Below, in pieces: positions 1 through 13,340 of a stretch of 64,000 bases of DNA. Positions within the stretch are counted from its first letter, which is position 1, and the number at the start of each line of letters is the position of its first letter. The stretch lies in assembly GCA_019022495.1 (NCBI GenBank), contig JAFEKR010000007.1, forward strand, positions 1,364,001 through 1,428,000, in the 5' to 3' direction. The notes below the pieces were generated by a model, which searched no databases, was not told where the DNA came from, and saw nothing but the letters and a program-made list of their open reading frames with translations. The position numbers and the translations under genes were made by a program. The stretch is from Epichloe hybrida (taxonomy: Eukaryota; Ascomycota; Sordariomycetes; Hypocreales; Clavicipitaceae).

Positions 1-2036
1 TATGCTAGCGCCCTTGACAATAATCTTTTTCTTCCGTCTCTGTTCTCGCAGATGATCCGGATCTGGGTATCCGTCATAAGTGGGGAGGTCATGTAGTCTT
101 TCAGCTAGAAATTGAATGTATTTAAGCAAAGCGTCCAGGCAAAGAGGTGGTACACTGGTTGTGCTCCATGTCGCCGAGTCAGGTAGAGCATTTCGGGATA
201 GTAGACCAACGATATCTTCACATAAATCGGCTCTGTCCACGTCACAATCGTAATTGACAAAAAGCTCAACCACAAAGGTGGGCATCCGTGAAAGAACTCC
301 TATCGTCTCAACCATCGCCTGTCTCGCGTCTGGTTTGCGAGCCCCCCCTTCTAGACCAAGTTTTTGTCTATCTTTAACGGACACTGGTGTAGCGCGGCCG
401 CTTCCTGCTTGTGAGGGAGGGGGCTTTACAAGCTTTGGTGTTTCCGGTATTCCGACATAGAGTGAGGGGTCAATCCCCGGCTCACGAGGGATCTGAACAG
501 TAGGGTGCAAGCATGCGACCAGATAGGACAGGTACAACTCCTGCTGAAGTTTGAGGATTCCTCGACAAGTTGCTAGTAGCGTACCCGTAACGATCAACGA
601 CTCCTGCAGCACAGCCATATTGTCAGATCTGACAAGCTGGAATAGGTAGCAGCATAAGCGATCCTCTGCAATGGTCGCCAGCGCGGGATGCCGAGCTATA
701 AAAGGGCCGGAAACCTCCAAAGCTACGTGCAAGATGCGCATTGCCATTACCCTCATCGTATCGGTGTGTTGGTGATCATTAGGGTCAAGAAAATTGACGA
801 GGACCCGAAAGAGTTCCCTCACGGAAGGTAGGGAATATGGTTTGAGATCCACGGAATCTGTTCCTTCGATTCGATCGCTCGTGCCATCATTGGCTCTCTG
901 AGAAGAAGCTCTTTCGTCTTGGTTGTCACCATCAGGACTGAACGAAGACCGTTCGTCATCCAATGAATTCGAGTGCTCAGCTCCAGAAATGGCCTTTTCA
1001 TCACCACCACGGAATGCGGCCTTCTCGTCAATCTTCAGTTCAACCAGATCATCGTGGACCCGACGTTCCAAGTCCTCATCGTCATCACTGTAAACCAATT
1101 CTAGATGTTTTACATCTTCAAAAATGATTTGGCACATTCTTACCATCGTGGCTTCTGCAGTCCTGCGCAATACTGCTGAGAACCTTGGTTGAGAGCATAT
1201 TGCCAGGCCTCGACCCATCATATCGCAGACGCTCTCGTCGCTCAGAATGTGGCCGCCAGGACCCGACATCATGTCTTCCATCAAGTTCAGAATCATTAGT
1301 AGAACCACCTCCCCCTGTGACGCGTCGCTGATATCAAATTGACAGTGCGTGACAGCCGCAGATAGAGATTGCATAGCGAGCGCAAACCGAGGAGAGTCGG
1401 AACATACAAAGCCATATGCAAGAAACTTCCTCAAAGCACCCAATGCTAGTATGGTTATCGGTGCCGCAGTTCCCTTAGCTTGTATGACAAGAAGGAAAGG
1501 GGCCAGGAGATTCGGTGCGTCAAACGTCCTTATATCTTAAGAGTGATCAGTGGACCAACATCAGTCAATCAAGATACTTGGATCAACATACCTTTGATAA
1601 CGGCAATTTCATGTCGCAACTTTCCAAAAGCTGCTATCATCGGATTGTCTTGCATACTCTTGCCCTTCTGGCCGCGAAGACCCCACCGATTGCTAGATGA
1701 AGCCACCTCCTCTGTGGGCTCGACATTGGGGGTATCGGTCGCTCGAGGTTTGTGTCGCATTATCATTATCGCACCGGCAGGACCGAGTTGAACTGGATTG
1801 GGATTTCCTCCAAGTATCGCTGATACTGATGAGTGTGGTGACCTAGCATGTTTCTGTATTGACGAAGTAATTGGTATGCATTCAGATATGACGAGGGAAA
1901 TGGGATCAACAGCGACCGACACAGGTCGGCTTCGGTACTGCATCCGTGGAGCTTCGTGCTGTGGTAGGGCTTCATTCCCAGGCTCCGAACGGAATCGATC
2001 ACCCATTGTACCGGATAGCTGAGCATAGTGGCTCAT
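1..2036 (-). CDS. GEA2: Sec7-family Arf guanine-nucleotide exchange factor (GBF1/Gea1/Gea2), N-terminal part, cut by window edge
   Basis: Large Arf-GEF that loads Arf1 with GTP on early Golgi membranes and so drives COPI coat assembly. Two exons are visible: 2036-1592 and 1535-<1, with a 56-nt GTATGT...AAG intron (1591-1536) that joins in frame as ...IKD|IRTFDAPN. The visible part is the DCB and HUS regions: the conserved VDPISLVISEC segment near residue 45, then FLAYGFV, HCQFDISDASQGEV, LMEDMMSGPGG, RPCVRELFRVLVNFLD-like HUS sequence, and a basic REQRRRKKIIVKG stretch that in this family lies just before the Sec7 domain. The catalytic Sec7 domain itself lies off the left edge. The start at 2036 is the first ATG of the open frame and is followed by the family-like N-terminus. 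Gea1 and Gea2 paralogues cannot be told apart here. Identification rests on recalled family motifs. Confidence 0.88.
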
Positions 2037-2470
2037 GATACAGTGTTGTTGTTTCTATGTGTGCAAGATCCCCAATGAGCTGGTATGCTTCTGCAGGATG
2101 TTGGGTAGATGGACGAATGTGGAACGTATCCAAACGTAGAATCTGGGCGACCATAAAACGAGCCTGATCAGCGCTGAAAGTGCCTGTAGTACGTTACAGC
2201 TTGTCTTGTCAAGTTCGTGGAGAAATATGACAATCGGTAGGCTCCGACCTGCAAGCTTCTGACTTGAGAAAGGAGGGCCACTCTCTTTTTGAGGACTCGT
2301 AAGGCCACAATGGCGTACCGGTCGGAATTATTCACCAGTAAGATTCGGTGATAGAGAGTTACTTATCTTACCTACTGATTTCTGTGGGTCTAAAAGTACC
2401 TTAGAGAATCAGTTACCAAGTGCTCCTAGCTTGCCCCTGTAATTCAGTGCTTGTTAATGGATTGTCACTG
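2037..2470. other. Upstream region of the Arf-GEF gene, unmutated host DNA
   Basis: About 430 bp of ordinary composition between the Arf-GEF start codon and the left LTR of Copia A. It should hold the Arf-GEF promoter. I see no ORF or repeat. The last five bases (2466-2470, CACTG) are one half of the target-site duplication of the retrotransposon stack; the other half is 22667-22671. Confidence 0.6.
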
Positions 2471-2701
2471 TGTCAGGGTAGGGGTGAAAAAGGATGATAG
2501 AAAGCGTTCGATTTAGTCAATCAGAGGTGCAGACAGCATCTGACTTTTGTACCTAAAAGGTATATAGTGCGCTATAGTAATAACTAGTCTATAGAGGTAC
2601 TTCTAATATATTATATTTACTAATGTCTAACCTTATGTTTTATCCCTATTAATATACACTACCCTTATATAACTTATACTTTAAGGGAGCTCTTCTTAAC
2701 A
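2471..2701 (-). repeat. Copia A left LTR (3' LTR of the element)
   Basis: 231 bp. Begins TGTCAGGG and ends CTTAACA (CTGACA before mutation). Its first ~75 bp are unmutated and the rest is heavily C-to-T/G-to-A altered, the reverse of the right LTR. Confidence 0.93.
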
Positions 2702-5700
2702 CACCCCCCTTAGCTAAGATATTTATTAAAGCTAAAGATTATAAGCATAGGAAAAGATTATAATAATTTTCTAGTATTATAATTAAGCGGGAATTTCCTA
2801 TAAGCTAATCTAGTAATAGAATTCCTTATATATTTACCCTAATAAAGGCTTTATAAAGCTATTAGTAAGTATCTTAGAGGTTTTTAACTAATTTACCTTA
2901 ATATTACCTAGGGTATATTACTCTTAAATTTATATTTAATTTATATTAAGATACTTTAGACTAGTTTAAAGCCTTCCTTCCTTATATTCTATAATATAAA
3001 TTATTTACTTATTATTACACTAGATAATTAATAGAGAAAGAACTTATATACTAATATTATAAAGTAATTTACCTAGAGATATATGCTCTTTTACTCTATA
3101 ATTTAATATAAAGAGCTTTGCTTTTATACTTAAGGTTATTATATAATACTACCTCCTAGACTTCTAATTAATTATAGCTTTATATATAATAAAGATATAG
3201 CCTTATATTAATTTCTAAGTATTAGGGTTATTACTAAGAGAGGCATTAGTGCTAGAGAAAAGCGTGTTAAAGCTATTTGCTCCTAAGTATTAAATATATA
3301 GCTTCCTTATATTTTAAGTATATATTAAAGTAGCCTTTATAAGCTTAATATGCTTTATTAAAGGGTTTATTATAAAGAAAGCTAGCTTTAAAGCTATAAA
3401 GGCTATATTAAGACTTCTAATAATATAAAGATAAACTAAAGAGCTAATAACTACTCTATAGTAATTAATCTCTTTATTAGTAGCCTTACTATTATTTAGG
3501 ATAATTATAGCTATTATTAAAGGTATTATAATTAAGCTCTTTAAATTATTATTAATAATATTAGGGATAAACTTCTAAGCTATTTTTTAAATATATAATT
3601 CCTATAATTATATCTCTTTAGTATTATAATTCCTAATAATTTTAATGCCTAGGAATCACTTTAAATTACCTTAGTCTTTAATATCTAGACTATTTATTAA
3701 CTACTTATATAGCTCTTTAAATTCTGCTTTAAATCTATTTAGAAATAGTACTATAATATTATCTATATAGAAAAACAAGATAAATCTACCTTTTATAAAG
3801 ATATATAAGTCTTTCTTTCCTTAGATAAAGCTAAGATTTAATAGGAATTACATTAGGTATAGAAACCATTATTAAGAAGCTTCCTATAGCCTATATAATG
3901 CTCTAGTTATCTTCTAGAGATAACCTTATGTATTTATACCCTCTAGTAGCTTATAGAAAATAAGTTCTTTAAGTTCTATATATAAGAAGGCATTCTAAAC
4001 GTTATATTAACGCGTGTTAAGATTATTAGTATAGTAAATAGTAAGTAATATATAGAGAGATTATAAAGTAAGTGTAGTAGTGTAGTTATTAAGGTTATTC
4101 TTTAGTTATTAGTTACCTTAGATTACTATTTAAGCCTTAAACTCTATAATAATACCTTTTTTATTAGATTTATACTTAAAAACCTATCTAAGGTTAATAG
4201 TCTTCTTAAGATTAAATAATTTATCTAGTATATTCTCCTAGTAGTTTAAGGATTAAAGCTTTAAAAGCTCCTTTATAATTACTTCCTTCTAGTAGTTATA
4301 ATATGCTAAGGCTATTACCTAATAATAATATATAGGTTCTAGGGGTATATCTTTAATATATAAACTATATTAAGTTCCTTAGAATACTATTAAGAAAGCA
4401 AAAGAAAACTATACTTACTTAGCTTTCCTTATTTCCTTTCTTTAATATTTCCTAGTAATAATATTATTTATATTAATACTATTATTATAGGGACTATAAT
4501 TCTCTATATCCTTATTGCCTTTTATAGTAAATTCACTAGTCTCTATAGTAGTTACTATATAATTAGCTATTACCTTACTTATAAATTTATTAATCTTATA
4601 AAATAGCGTATTATTACCTTATACCTAAAGCTCTAAGTTCTCTATAGTAACTAGCGCCTTCTAAGAGAAGTTAAAAGGGGTTAAAAGTGCACTAGAAAGG
4701 TTCTCTTTATCCCCTATTATATAAGGAGGTGTTTTTACTTTAAACTGCTTATTTTCCTAGCCTATAGCTAATAGCAAAGAGGTAGGATTATTCTCTTTAA
4801 GCTTTATTCTAATAAGATCTTAACTAATCTCCTTATTAAGGTTTTTAGCTTTAAGCTCTTTAAGTAACTTAATTATTAATATTTTCTCTTATTAAGCTAA
4901 TTCTAGCTCTTTTTCTAGCTTAAAGAAGGAGTTCTTATTAAACTAAATATATACTAATATAATAACCTTATAATTACAAAGCAAAGGCACTTATATAATA
5001 TATTATAACTTACCTCTATAACTAATAAGGTATTTAATATAAGCTTTCTACTCTAACTATAGTATTACATAGTGTGATTTAACATGCTCTAAAGCCTTTA
5101 TTATTATTAGAAATGCCTTATATCTATAAGCTTATAGATATATAATTAAAGGCTTTTAAACTTCTAATATCTATAAATAGGCTAGGACTGTTTTCTATGC
5201 CTAATTTTACTAGAGTTTATAAGGTATAACCTAATTCCTATAATATTTAAAGGGTATTCTATTTAGTAAATAAACTACTATATTAAAGACTTTATTATTA
5301 AGTTCTAAAGAAAGGTAAGCTTTAAGGCTTAATATATAAGCCTTTTACTTAACTACCCCCTTAGATCTCTTTACCTTTCTGTTTTAACTAGGCGTTAAGG
5401 GAGCTAAATTATAGACTATAATACTAGTAAAGGCTATCTTATCTCTTATGCTCTCTATAAATAAAGCCTTTTTAATATTACTATATAAAAAGCATAGTTA
5501 AACCCTAAATTATATACATAAGAACGCTATTATTATATAGAAGCTATTATGAATTTTATCTTTAGTCTTAAATAAATAGAAAAAACATATTAAGGTTATA
5601 AGGTATATAAAAACACACTAATACTAATCACTATTTTAGCAAGGAGAGTTATAATACTCTAGATTAACTAAAAGACTATAACTAAGTCCTTAAGGAAGTC

Positions 5701-7558
5701 CTTCTAGTATAACCTATAATCTCTAGCACTTAGCTTTACCTATAGCATAGATCTCACACTTTATAAGCTTAGGTCCTATTAATTTAACACTAAGAGTAGT
5801 GTTTATAATCTTTATAAAGGCCTTCTTACCTAGATAATTATATTATTAATACTAAAGCTCTGTATCTTCTCTTATAGGTAGCCTTAGTGCTTTACTAGTT
5901 ATAGCGTAGGCCTCTTTTAGGTTATCTAAGAGTATAGATAATATATAAAGCTTATTAATATTATAAAGCTTAGTAATAGAATACTTTCCTTAGAATAGGA
6001 AGCTTTTCTTCTAGTTCTAATAGATCCCTGCCTTTATTAGAATTATTACTAATACTAGGTTTATATAGAATTCTAGAATTAGTAAAGCACTTTACACTAT
6101 AATCCTTCTTAGCCTTTATAATACTAGATCTATAATGGATATATAGACTAGTCCTTATCCTAAGGATATATAGATTGTGCCTCTAGCTCTAACCTCTATT
6201 ATAATAGTTCTATTAAACTTAGACTATTTAAACTAATAAATATTATTAAAAATATAAATATTAGCTCTAGAATTATAGATAACTATATTCTAATTTCCTT
6301 TAGAGCTATCTATAGCGTTTAAAGTTAAATATATAACTTCCCTTAAAGGTTAAAAGCTTTATAAGCATATAAATAATAATATATTCATAGTCTTCTCTCC
6401 TAGAGTTACTATAAGTAAGTTATTTATTAGGTTCTATAAGGAGATAATAATATTACTACTTTTCTCCCTCTTCTCTAGTTTCTAACTTATAGCTTTTAAT
6501 CTCTCTTATAGGTTCTCCTTTAAATATCTCTTAATATTATCCTTAGAGTTTTTCCTAACTTCCTAATCCTTAGGAGTAGCTTCTAGCTTATAAAAAGCTT
6601 TAAATAAATTATAGGATTCCCACTACTTTAATATATTATGAATATTATAACTAGAGTATCTAAGGCACTTCCTTTGCTCTAATTTATTCTAACTATTTAA
6701 TCTATTAGTAATAATAGTATTATTAGCTAATTTTATTATTATTAAGCTCTAAGAAGCTTTATAGTCTCTTTTAAACTCACTAACTACCTTAAGAAAGCTA
6801 TTATTCTCTCCTTTATTAAGTAAGTTATTTTATTTCTTCTAGAATACCTTAAATTTGCTTTAAAGAGAGATAATAAACTTATATAGTATTATCTCCTTAG
6901 TTTATTAAGTCTTAAGATCTAGATAATTTCTCTATAATACCTCTATTATTATAGCTTACTTATACTAATTATAAGTACCTTTAGCTTATAAGTAATTATT
7001 AAGGCAATTCTCTATAAGGATAAGTATTTTCTTAGTATTTAGCTTATATTAATTATAAAGAAGCTTAAGTATCCTATAGGTATAATATTAAACTAACTCC
7101 TTTTCCTTTACTTTAGTATTAAAGTTAAAAGAGTCTTATATATTCTTTAAAAGGGTCTTATAAATATATTCCCTAATCTTTAGTATTTACTTTAATAAGT
7201 TTATATACTTTATAAGGTTAAATTAAAGCTCTTTATATTTAAAGTTAAATTAGTTCTTTATATCTTTATAAGTAATCTTCTAATCTTTAAGAGCATTAGG
7301 GTTATCTAGCGTAATCTCTAGTCTTAAACCTCTCTAGGGGTATATAGGCATTATAGGTTCTTTAAGTAATTTAACCTTATTAGGATTAATATACTCCTAA
7401 ACACTATATAATTCCGTGTAGTTCTTAACCTAGGTAAACCACTTAATCTAATACTTCTCTAATAATAACACTATATTTAAAGTTTCTTTAGATATTATAA
7501 AGGGGAATGTATTAGTTAACTAAAGCATAGGATAAGGGTTTTAACTAATTAATATAAC

Positions 7559-7856
7559 TGTGGCTTCCTTCGGACCTTCGGACAATAGATAGTCCAACCG
7601 TGGCCAAAGAGTGGAGCCACCAAAGGGATGCACGCAATGCGATTAGATGCATCATGAGCTACCCCGCTCTATTAGCAGTGGCACCGCACTGCAGCCCCAC
7701 TTTTCCCCCTTTTTGCTTACTTTCTCTTCTAGCTAGATTCCTCTCCTTCTCTCTCTTCTCTTCTCTCTTAGTTATTAGCTATTATTATTATTATTATTAA
7801 CTTTATTAAATTTAACCTTATTACACTAGTGCGAACGTTCCTTAGTGGAACTAACA
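7559..7856 (+). repeat. Copia B left (5') LTR
   Basis: 298 bp, TGTGGCTTCC to GGAACTAACA. The first ~150 bp keep their GC content (for example CGGACCTTCGGACAA), while the last part is mutated relative to the right LTR. It contains a (TTA)n run near 7782-7798. The 66-codon ORF inside it is not a gene. Confidence 0.93.
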
Positions 7857-8590
7857 CTAATTAGTGGTTAACTATAACCACAGATAAGTTAGGTATTACA
7901 AGAAAAGACATTTCTATAGATATTATAGCTACTACCCCTTATTATACTAAATTAATAGTTATTGTGGTAGAGAGGCATAACTATAGAGTGTGCTAAAGGA
8001 AGACAAACTAGAATCCTAGTAATAGGCTTATTAGACTTCTAAGAGATTAATCTATTAACTCTTAGGCCTTTGGGATATTTAGTTAATTATTAATCTTATT
8101 ATCTATTACAAGAAAACTAACTAAATAACTAAATCTATTGCCGTAAGGCATTTTATTTAAACCTAACATTAAAAATAACCCTTAGCTAAGCTAGCTAACC
8201 TATATAACCTCCCCCTATACTCTCTTTATAACCCTTTTTCTCTCTTTATAGCTTTTTATGCCTTAGTGTTCTAGGCATTAAGTTACTTCTGCTTCTATGC
8301 TATTTTTATAGCCTATTCCTTCCTTTTTACTGCTTTTCCTTCTTTTATACTTTTTTTATTGTTTTTTGTTATTTCCCTTTATTTATCCTATTAATCCTAT
8401 TAATCCTATTAATCCTACTAATCCTATTTATCCTATTTTGTTTATCCTGTTTATTCTGTCTTGTTTATCCTGTTTATCCTGTTTATCCTGCTTATTTCAC
8501 AAGCAGAGCTCTAGGCTCTATTGTGTTAATTATAGCACTTCTACCCTGTTTTTATTAGCCTTATTAATTTAAGACTAATATTACTAGAGG
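7857..8590 (+). other. Copia B leader with a TCCTATTAA-type minisatellite
   Basis: Non-coding leader between the 5' LTR and the degraded gag region. At 8384-8492 it carries about a dozen imperfect 9-bp units, first of the form ATCCTATTA and then GTTTATCCT. The low-complexity ORF over this array (prolines, asparagines and isoleucines in register) is a product of the repeat and not a gene. Confidence 0.6.
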
Positions 8591-11500
8591 GATAGAACTA
8601 GAGGGCAAAAGAATAATAAGGGGCACTCCCTAAAACACACCCCTTTTCTCTAAACCCTTATAAGTATCTTTAAAGATAACTATCCTTAAAAGACCTTAAG
8701 AGAATAAACTCCTACTATGTCTATAACCACTTACTAGTAAACTTATAAGAGATTAGAAAGAATCTAATAATCTAGATCCTAAGACTGCTATATAGCCTAA
8801 GCTTAATAATTATATTATAGGGTTTATTAACCTTAGTAAGCATTAAGGCTAGAGAGATAATAACCTCTAGGAATTATTCTAAGAGGACTTTAAAGGCTAG
8901 TTTAAGGACACCTTTAAAAGAGCAAATAAGGATATTATAAGAGAGCTATATAACTCTCTATAAGATTATAGCGTTCTTATTAAATAAGGCCTAGGATATC
9001 TAATCCTAGTATTGCTTAAAGAAGTGCTTTATTAAATAATAATACCTTATTAGCTAGAAGAAAGGTTAAGACCCTTTAAACTACCTTAAATATAACCTCT
9101 ATAGGCTACTGCCACAAAGACCTTGCCTAATATTCCTAGCTCCTAAAGGGAATAATTACTATATTCTCTATAAAAACCCTTATAATAATCTTAGTTATAT
9201 TAGGAGCTTAATCCTTAATAGTTTAATTTCCCTCCCTAATACCTTCCTTCTAATAAGTAAATTATAAAGAAAATCTCTAAGCTTATAAAGATATATAAGG
9301 ATAGTAACCACTATAGTGAAAAGCTATATAACTTTCTCTTACTAAAGCTTACGCTCTTTAAGAGTAAGTATAACTAGATTAACCTCCCTAAGTTATATTT
9401 TAGTAAAGCATTCCCTATTATATTAATAGGAGATACTAAATAGCACTTTCTTAATTACCTTACTAGTAAAAACCTCTTATATAAAGAAATAATTATAAAT
9501 ATCTATTAATACTTTAAGATAGAGAGTAATTAATAATTTTACTAATATAAATAAAGTAATATAACTCTTAAGAACGTTATTACTTAGAACCCTAATAAGA
9601 GTAAGCTTAAGTGCCTTAAGATTCTATTAATTACCTTAAAGAGAGTTTATAGAGGGCTATAACTCTTTAATATAGTAAATATAGAGCTTTATAAGTAAAC
9701 CTTAAACGCGGTCTCTAGTATCCCTAAATATTAGGTAGTGAAGTATATATACACACTAGGCTTTAAGAACCTTACTAGTAACCTCTATAAATTAATTATA
9801 ATTATAAAGAGTAGTGTAAGGAGTAACTAATACTACTAGCATTAAGATAAAGACCTATTAGAGGTAATATTTATAGACTGCTAATATAGCTAATAGAATT
9901 AAAGAGACTAAGGAAAAGAAGGTTATTATAGTAACTCTAGATAACCTAAGCAATACTTTATCTATAGTAAGAGCAGCTACTAGTTATTAAACTATACTAA
10001 TACTAAACATTAGAAAGAGAAAGAGAGGTAGTAAGCTAGTAAGAACTATTATTTACCTTTTATAGAGAAAAAGTTTTAGGCATTCCTTGCTGTATTTAAA
10101 GGAAATAATAGTAATAATAAAGAGAAAATAAAAGACTAGGAAACATAGCTTAAGGCCTTCACTTAGGACTAAGATAATAGTAATAATAATATTAAGAAAA
10201 AGCTATTATTAAAGGCATAACTTAGCATTATATAATTCTTTTGCATAGGATTATAAATAATAGATAATGTTAATATTCTTATAACGCTTAAGAATTAAGC
10301 TTTTTAACACACCTTACTTAAGTAAGAACTATACCTTAAAGAGGCTTCTAATAAAGATAATTTAATTTATTATACCTCTAAAGGACGCTATTTTAAAGAG
10401 ATCTTTAGAGGGATTATGCTAGATATAGGAGCCTTAGGCTAATTAACTACTAGTCTAGCATAAGCTAAAGCCTTGCTAAGATTAATGCCATTATTAATAA
10501 TTAAATCCTATAACCTAGAAGTTATTTGCTTTAGTGCTAGATTAGTAATAACACGTGGCGTTATCTATATGCCTATAAAGCTTAGCTAAATTAACTTCTA
10601 TGTCCTTAATACTACTATACCTTTTCTCTTTTCCCTTACTAATATAAATAAAATAAAGGTTAAGATTAATAACCTTACTAATATATTAATTTAAAATAAT
10701 AAGACTATACCTATTATGCGTAAATAGGGCTACCCTTAGTGGCTTCTAGAGGTAAGAGAAACCACTGCTTTTTACCTATTAAAAGGAGAGATTTATTAAC
10801 TTTACTAAAGGTTTAGTTATCCCTTAATTTAATAGCTTATAAAGATTCTTTAATAAGCTAGTTATAATATTAAACGTTATATAATTAAGAAGCTAACTAA
10901 AGTCTATTACTATTATTAGATAAATAAAAAAGCCCCTAGCTAGTTTAAATTCTCCCTTAAAGATAACTATAACTTTAACTATAAGATTATTATTAATATT
11001 ATGTAGATTAATAGCTAGCTAGTCCTTTATATTATTAATTTAGTAACCTTATTTTAAGCAGCCTAATTCCTTAACCCTAAGAAGTAAAAAGCTTATAATA
11101 TCTAGGATATAATTAGAGAGTGCTAGATTAATATATATCTAGGCCCTCTAGACTAGATTATTTATAATGCTAGTAATAACTTTACCTTAGCTAAATTTAG
11201 GCATTATACTTACTTAATATTAATTAATATTAATAAGATACTTATTAAAGCCTATAATAGCATTAGAAAGGTTAAGAGATATTATAGACCTCTTTGCTAG
11301 GCTTATAATATTATTATAGACTTAATTAGTAAGGAAATTACTCCTAAGTAGTAACTCTAGATAGCTATTAAAGCTATTAATAACTTAGCAAGCCCTAATA
11401 GCCTTATGCTAACCTTACTAGTCTTTAGAGCTTACCTATAGATAATAGATAAGTTATTACTAAGTATCTCTATTATTTAATAAGCTAAAGTAATTTAGAA

Positions 11501-13070
11501 GATAACTAATAAAGTCCGCTATTACCTAGCTAAGAGGTAGGTTTATAAGGCCCTTAGTGCCTAGAATAGCCCTAATATATTGCTAATACATTAGCTACTA
11601 CTATAAACTAATGTATATATATAGAGAGAAAAAGGCAAATAGTATAGCCCTTATAAGCTATTAGCTACTAATAGGGAGACCTATATAGTTAAGATACCTT
11701 ATAGCCTAGCTAAGTTTCACTCTATAGTAGTAAAGCTATACTATAAGGACTTATAGTATATAGGGGCTAATAAGTAAAGCCTTTAGGATATTAAGGAGTA
11801 TAACCTAAGCCTAGAGGTCCTTGCCTATAATATAGCCCCTTCCTATGCTATAGCCCCTTTTAATACTATAGCCTTATTATAAGAAAAGGCTAAGGAGGCC
11901 TAGAGGAATAAGCTACCTATAAAAGGTAATAAGGTAAAGAAAGAAAAGAAAGAGATACTAGTTAAGAGAAAGTAAGGGAGGCTAAGAAAGAACCTTATAG
12001 TTTAATTCTTTATTAATAAGGGTATAAAGAAGCTTATAAAGGCTATTAAGGCTAAAGGTAATCCTATAGGAAGCTATAGAGTTAAAGAACTTATAGTAAG
12101 CCTTAAGGTAGCTAAAGCTACCCCTATAGGAAGCTATAAAGCTAGTAACCTTAAGGAAGTAAAAGTAAAGGTAATTAGGGCCTAGGTTTATAATCCTAAG
12201 GAGCTTATTAGACTTATAGAGCCTCTTATACTTATTAATAAAGACTAAGAGAAAGTATTAATTAAGGAGATTATAGCTAGAGAAGTGCTAAATATAGTAT
12301 TCCTTATAGTAAAAGAAAAGGCTAACTAAAACCTTGCCCTTTAACTTTACTAAGAGGGAAAGATTATAACCCTAGGGAGCCCCTTTAAATAATCTAATTA
12401 AGCTAAGATTAATATATTATAAGCTTATAATATATTTAGATTTATAATATTTAATCTAGTAAAGCATAAAGGCTACTAGATCTTTAATTCTTATATAGTC
12501 TAAGAGATTAAAGGTAAAGGCACTAAAACACTATATAAGAAATCGCGCCTTATTATATAAGGGCATAATAACAGAGGAAAAGAGGCTATCTTAACCTAAT
12601 TGCTAATAATATAGTAATTAAGCTAACGGATTATTATAGCCCTTACTTTATTATTAAAGCAAAAGGGAATTTACCTTTAGCTATAAGACATTACATAAGC
12701 TTACGTTTAATCCTAAATAACCCTAAATAGGCTAATTATTATAAAGTTACTAAAGCAAATTACATACCTCTTTCTAAAAGGCATAATAATAGAGGTTATT
12801 AAGCCTCTCTATAGGATTACAGAGGCTAGAACCTACTAGTAAGTAATATATTTTTACTACTATAGGGATAATCTTAATATAATAACCTTAATATACAATC
12901 CTTGCCTACTAATCATAGCCCTAAATAATAAAAACCTCTTTAGTATTATAGGGATATAAACGGATAATACGCTAGGCCTTAGTAATAATAACTTCTTTAA
13001 GAAAGAAAAAAGAGAGCTCTAGAAGGCGAAGTTTATAGCTAAAGAAAAACAATACCTTATAACTACAAAT

Positions 13071-13340
13071 TGTCATGGCTTGCACCAAAAGGTTAAGAAC
13101 GAAGTGATGGCTAAGACTATCGCAGTCGCTGCTAGATAGATGCTAGCTAGGGGCGGGTGCGTGAAGGTTTTAATCTCTGACCTAGCACTAACAATATGCG
13201 CTATCTTTAATAAATACCCCGCTCTATAAGCACGTGGCTATCTTATAGCTAGCTAGCCTCTTTGTTATTCACATAGCCTAAAGGTTCTCTAAAGACCCGC
13301 TTTAATAAATATCCTATCTTTAACCTCTACGCTCCTAATA
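13071..13340 (-). repeat. Gypsy C left LTR (3' LTR)
   Basis: 270 bp. The outer start is clean (TGTCATGGCTTGCACC) and the inner end is mutated (CTCCTAATA where the partner has CTCCTGACA). Confidence 0.93.

Noticed and set aside
7600..7800. 66-codon ORF
   Set aside because: Lies wholly inside the Copia B left LTR and ends in a TTA-repeat run; repeat-derived.
8366..8572. 68-codon ORF of INPINP and LSCLSC repeats
   Set aside because: Translation of a 9-bp minisatellite in the Copia B leader.
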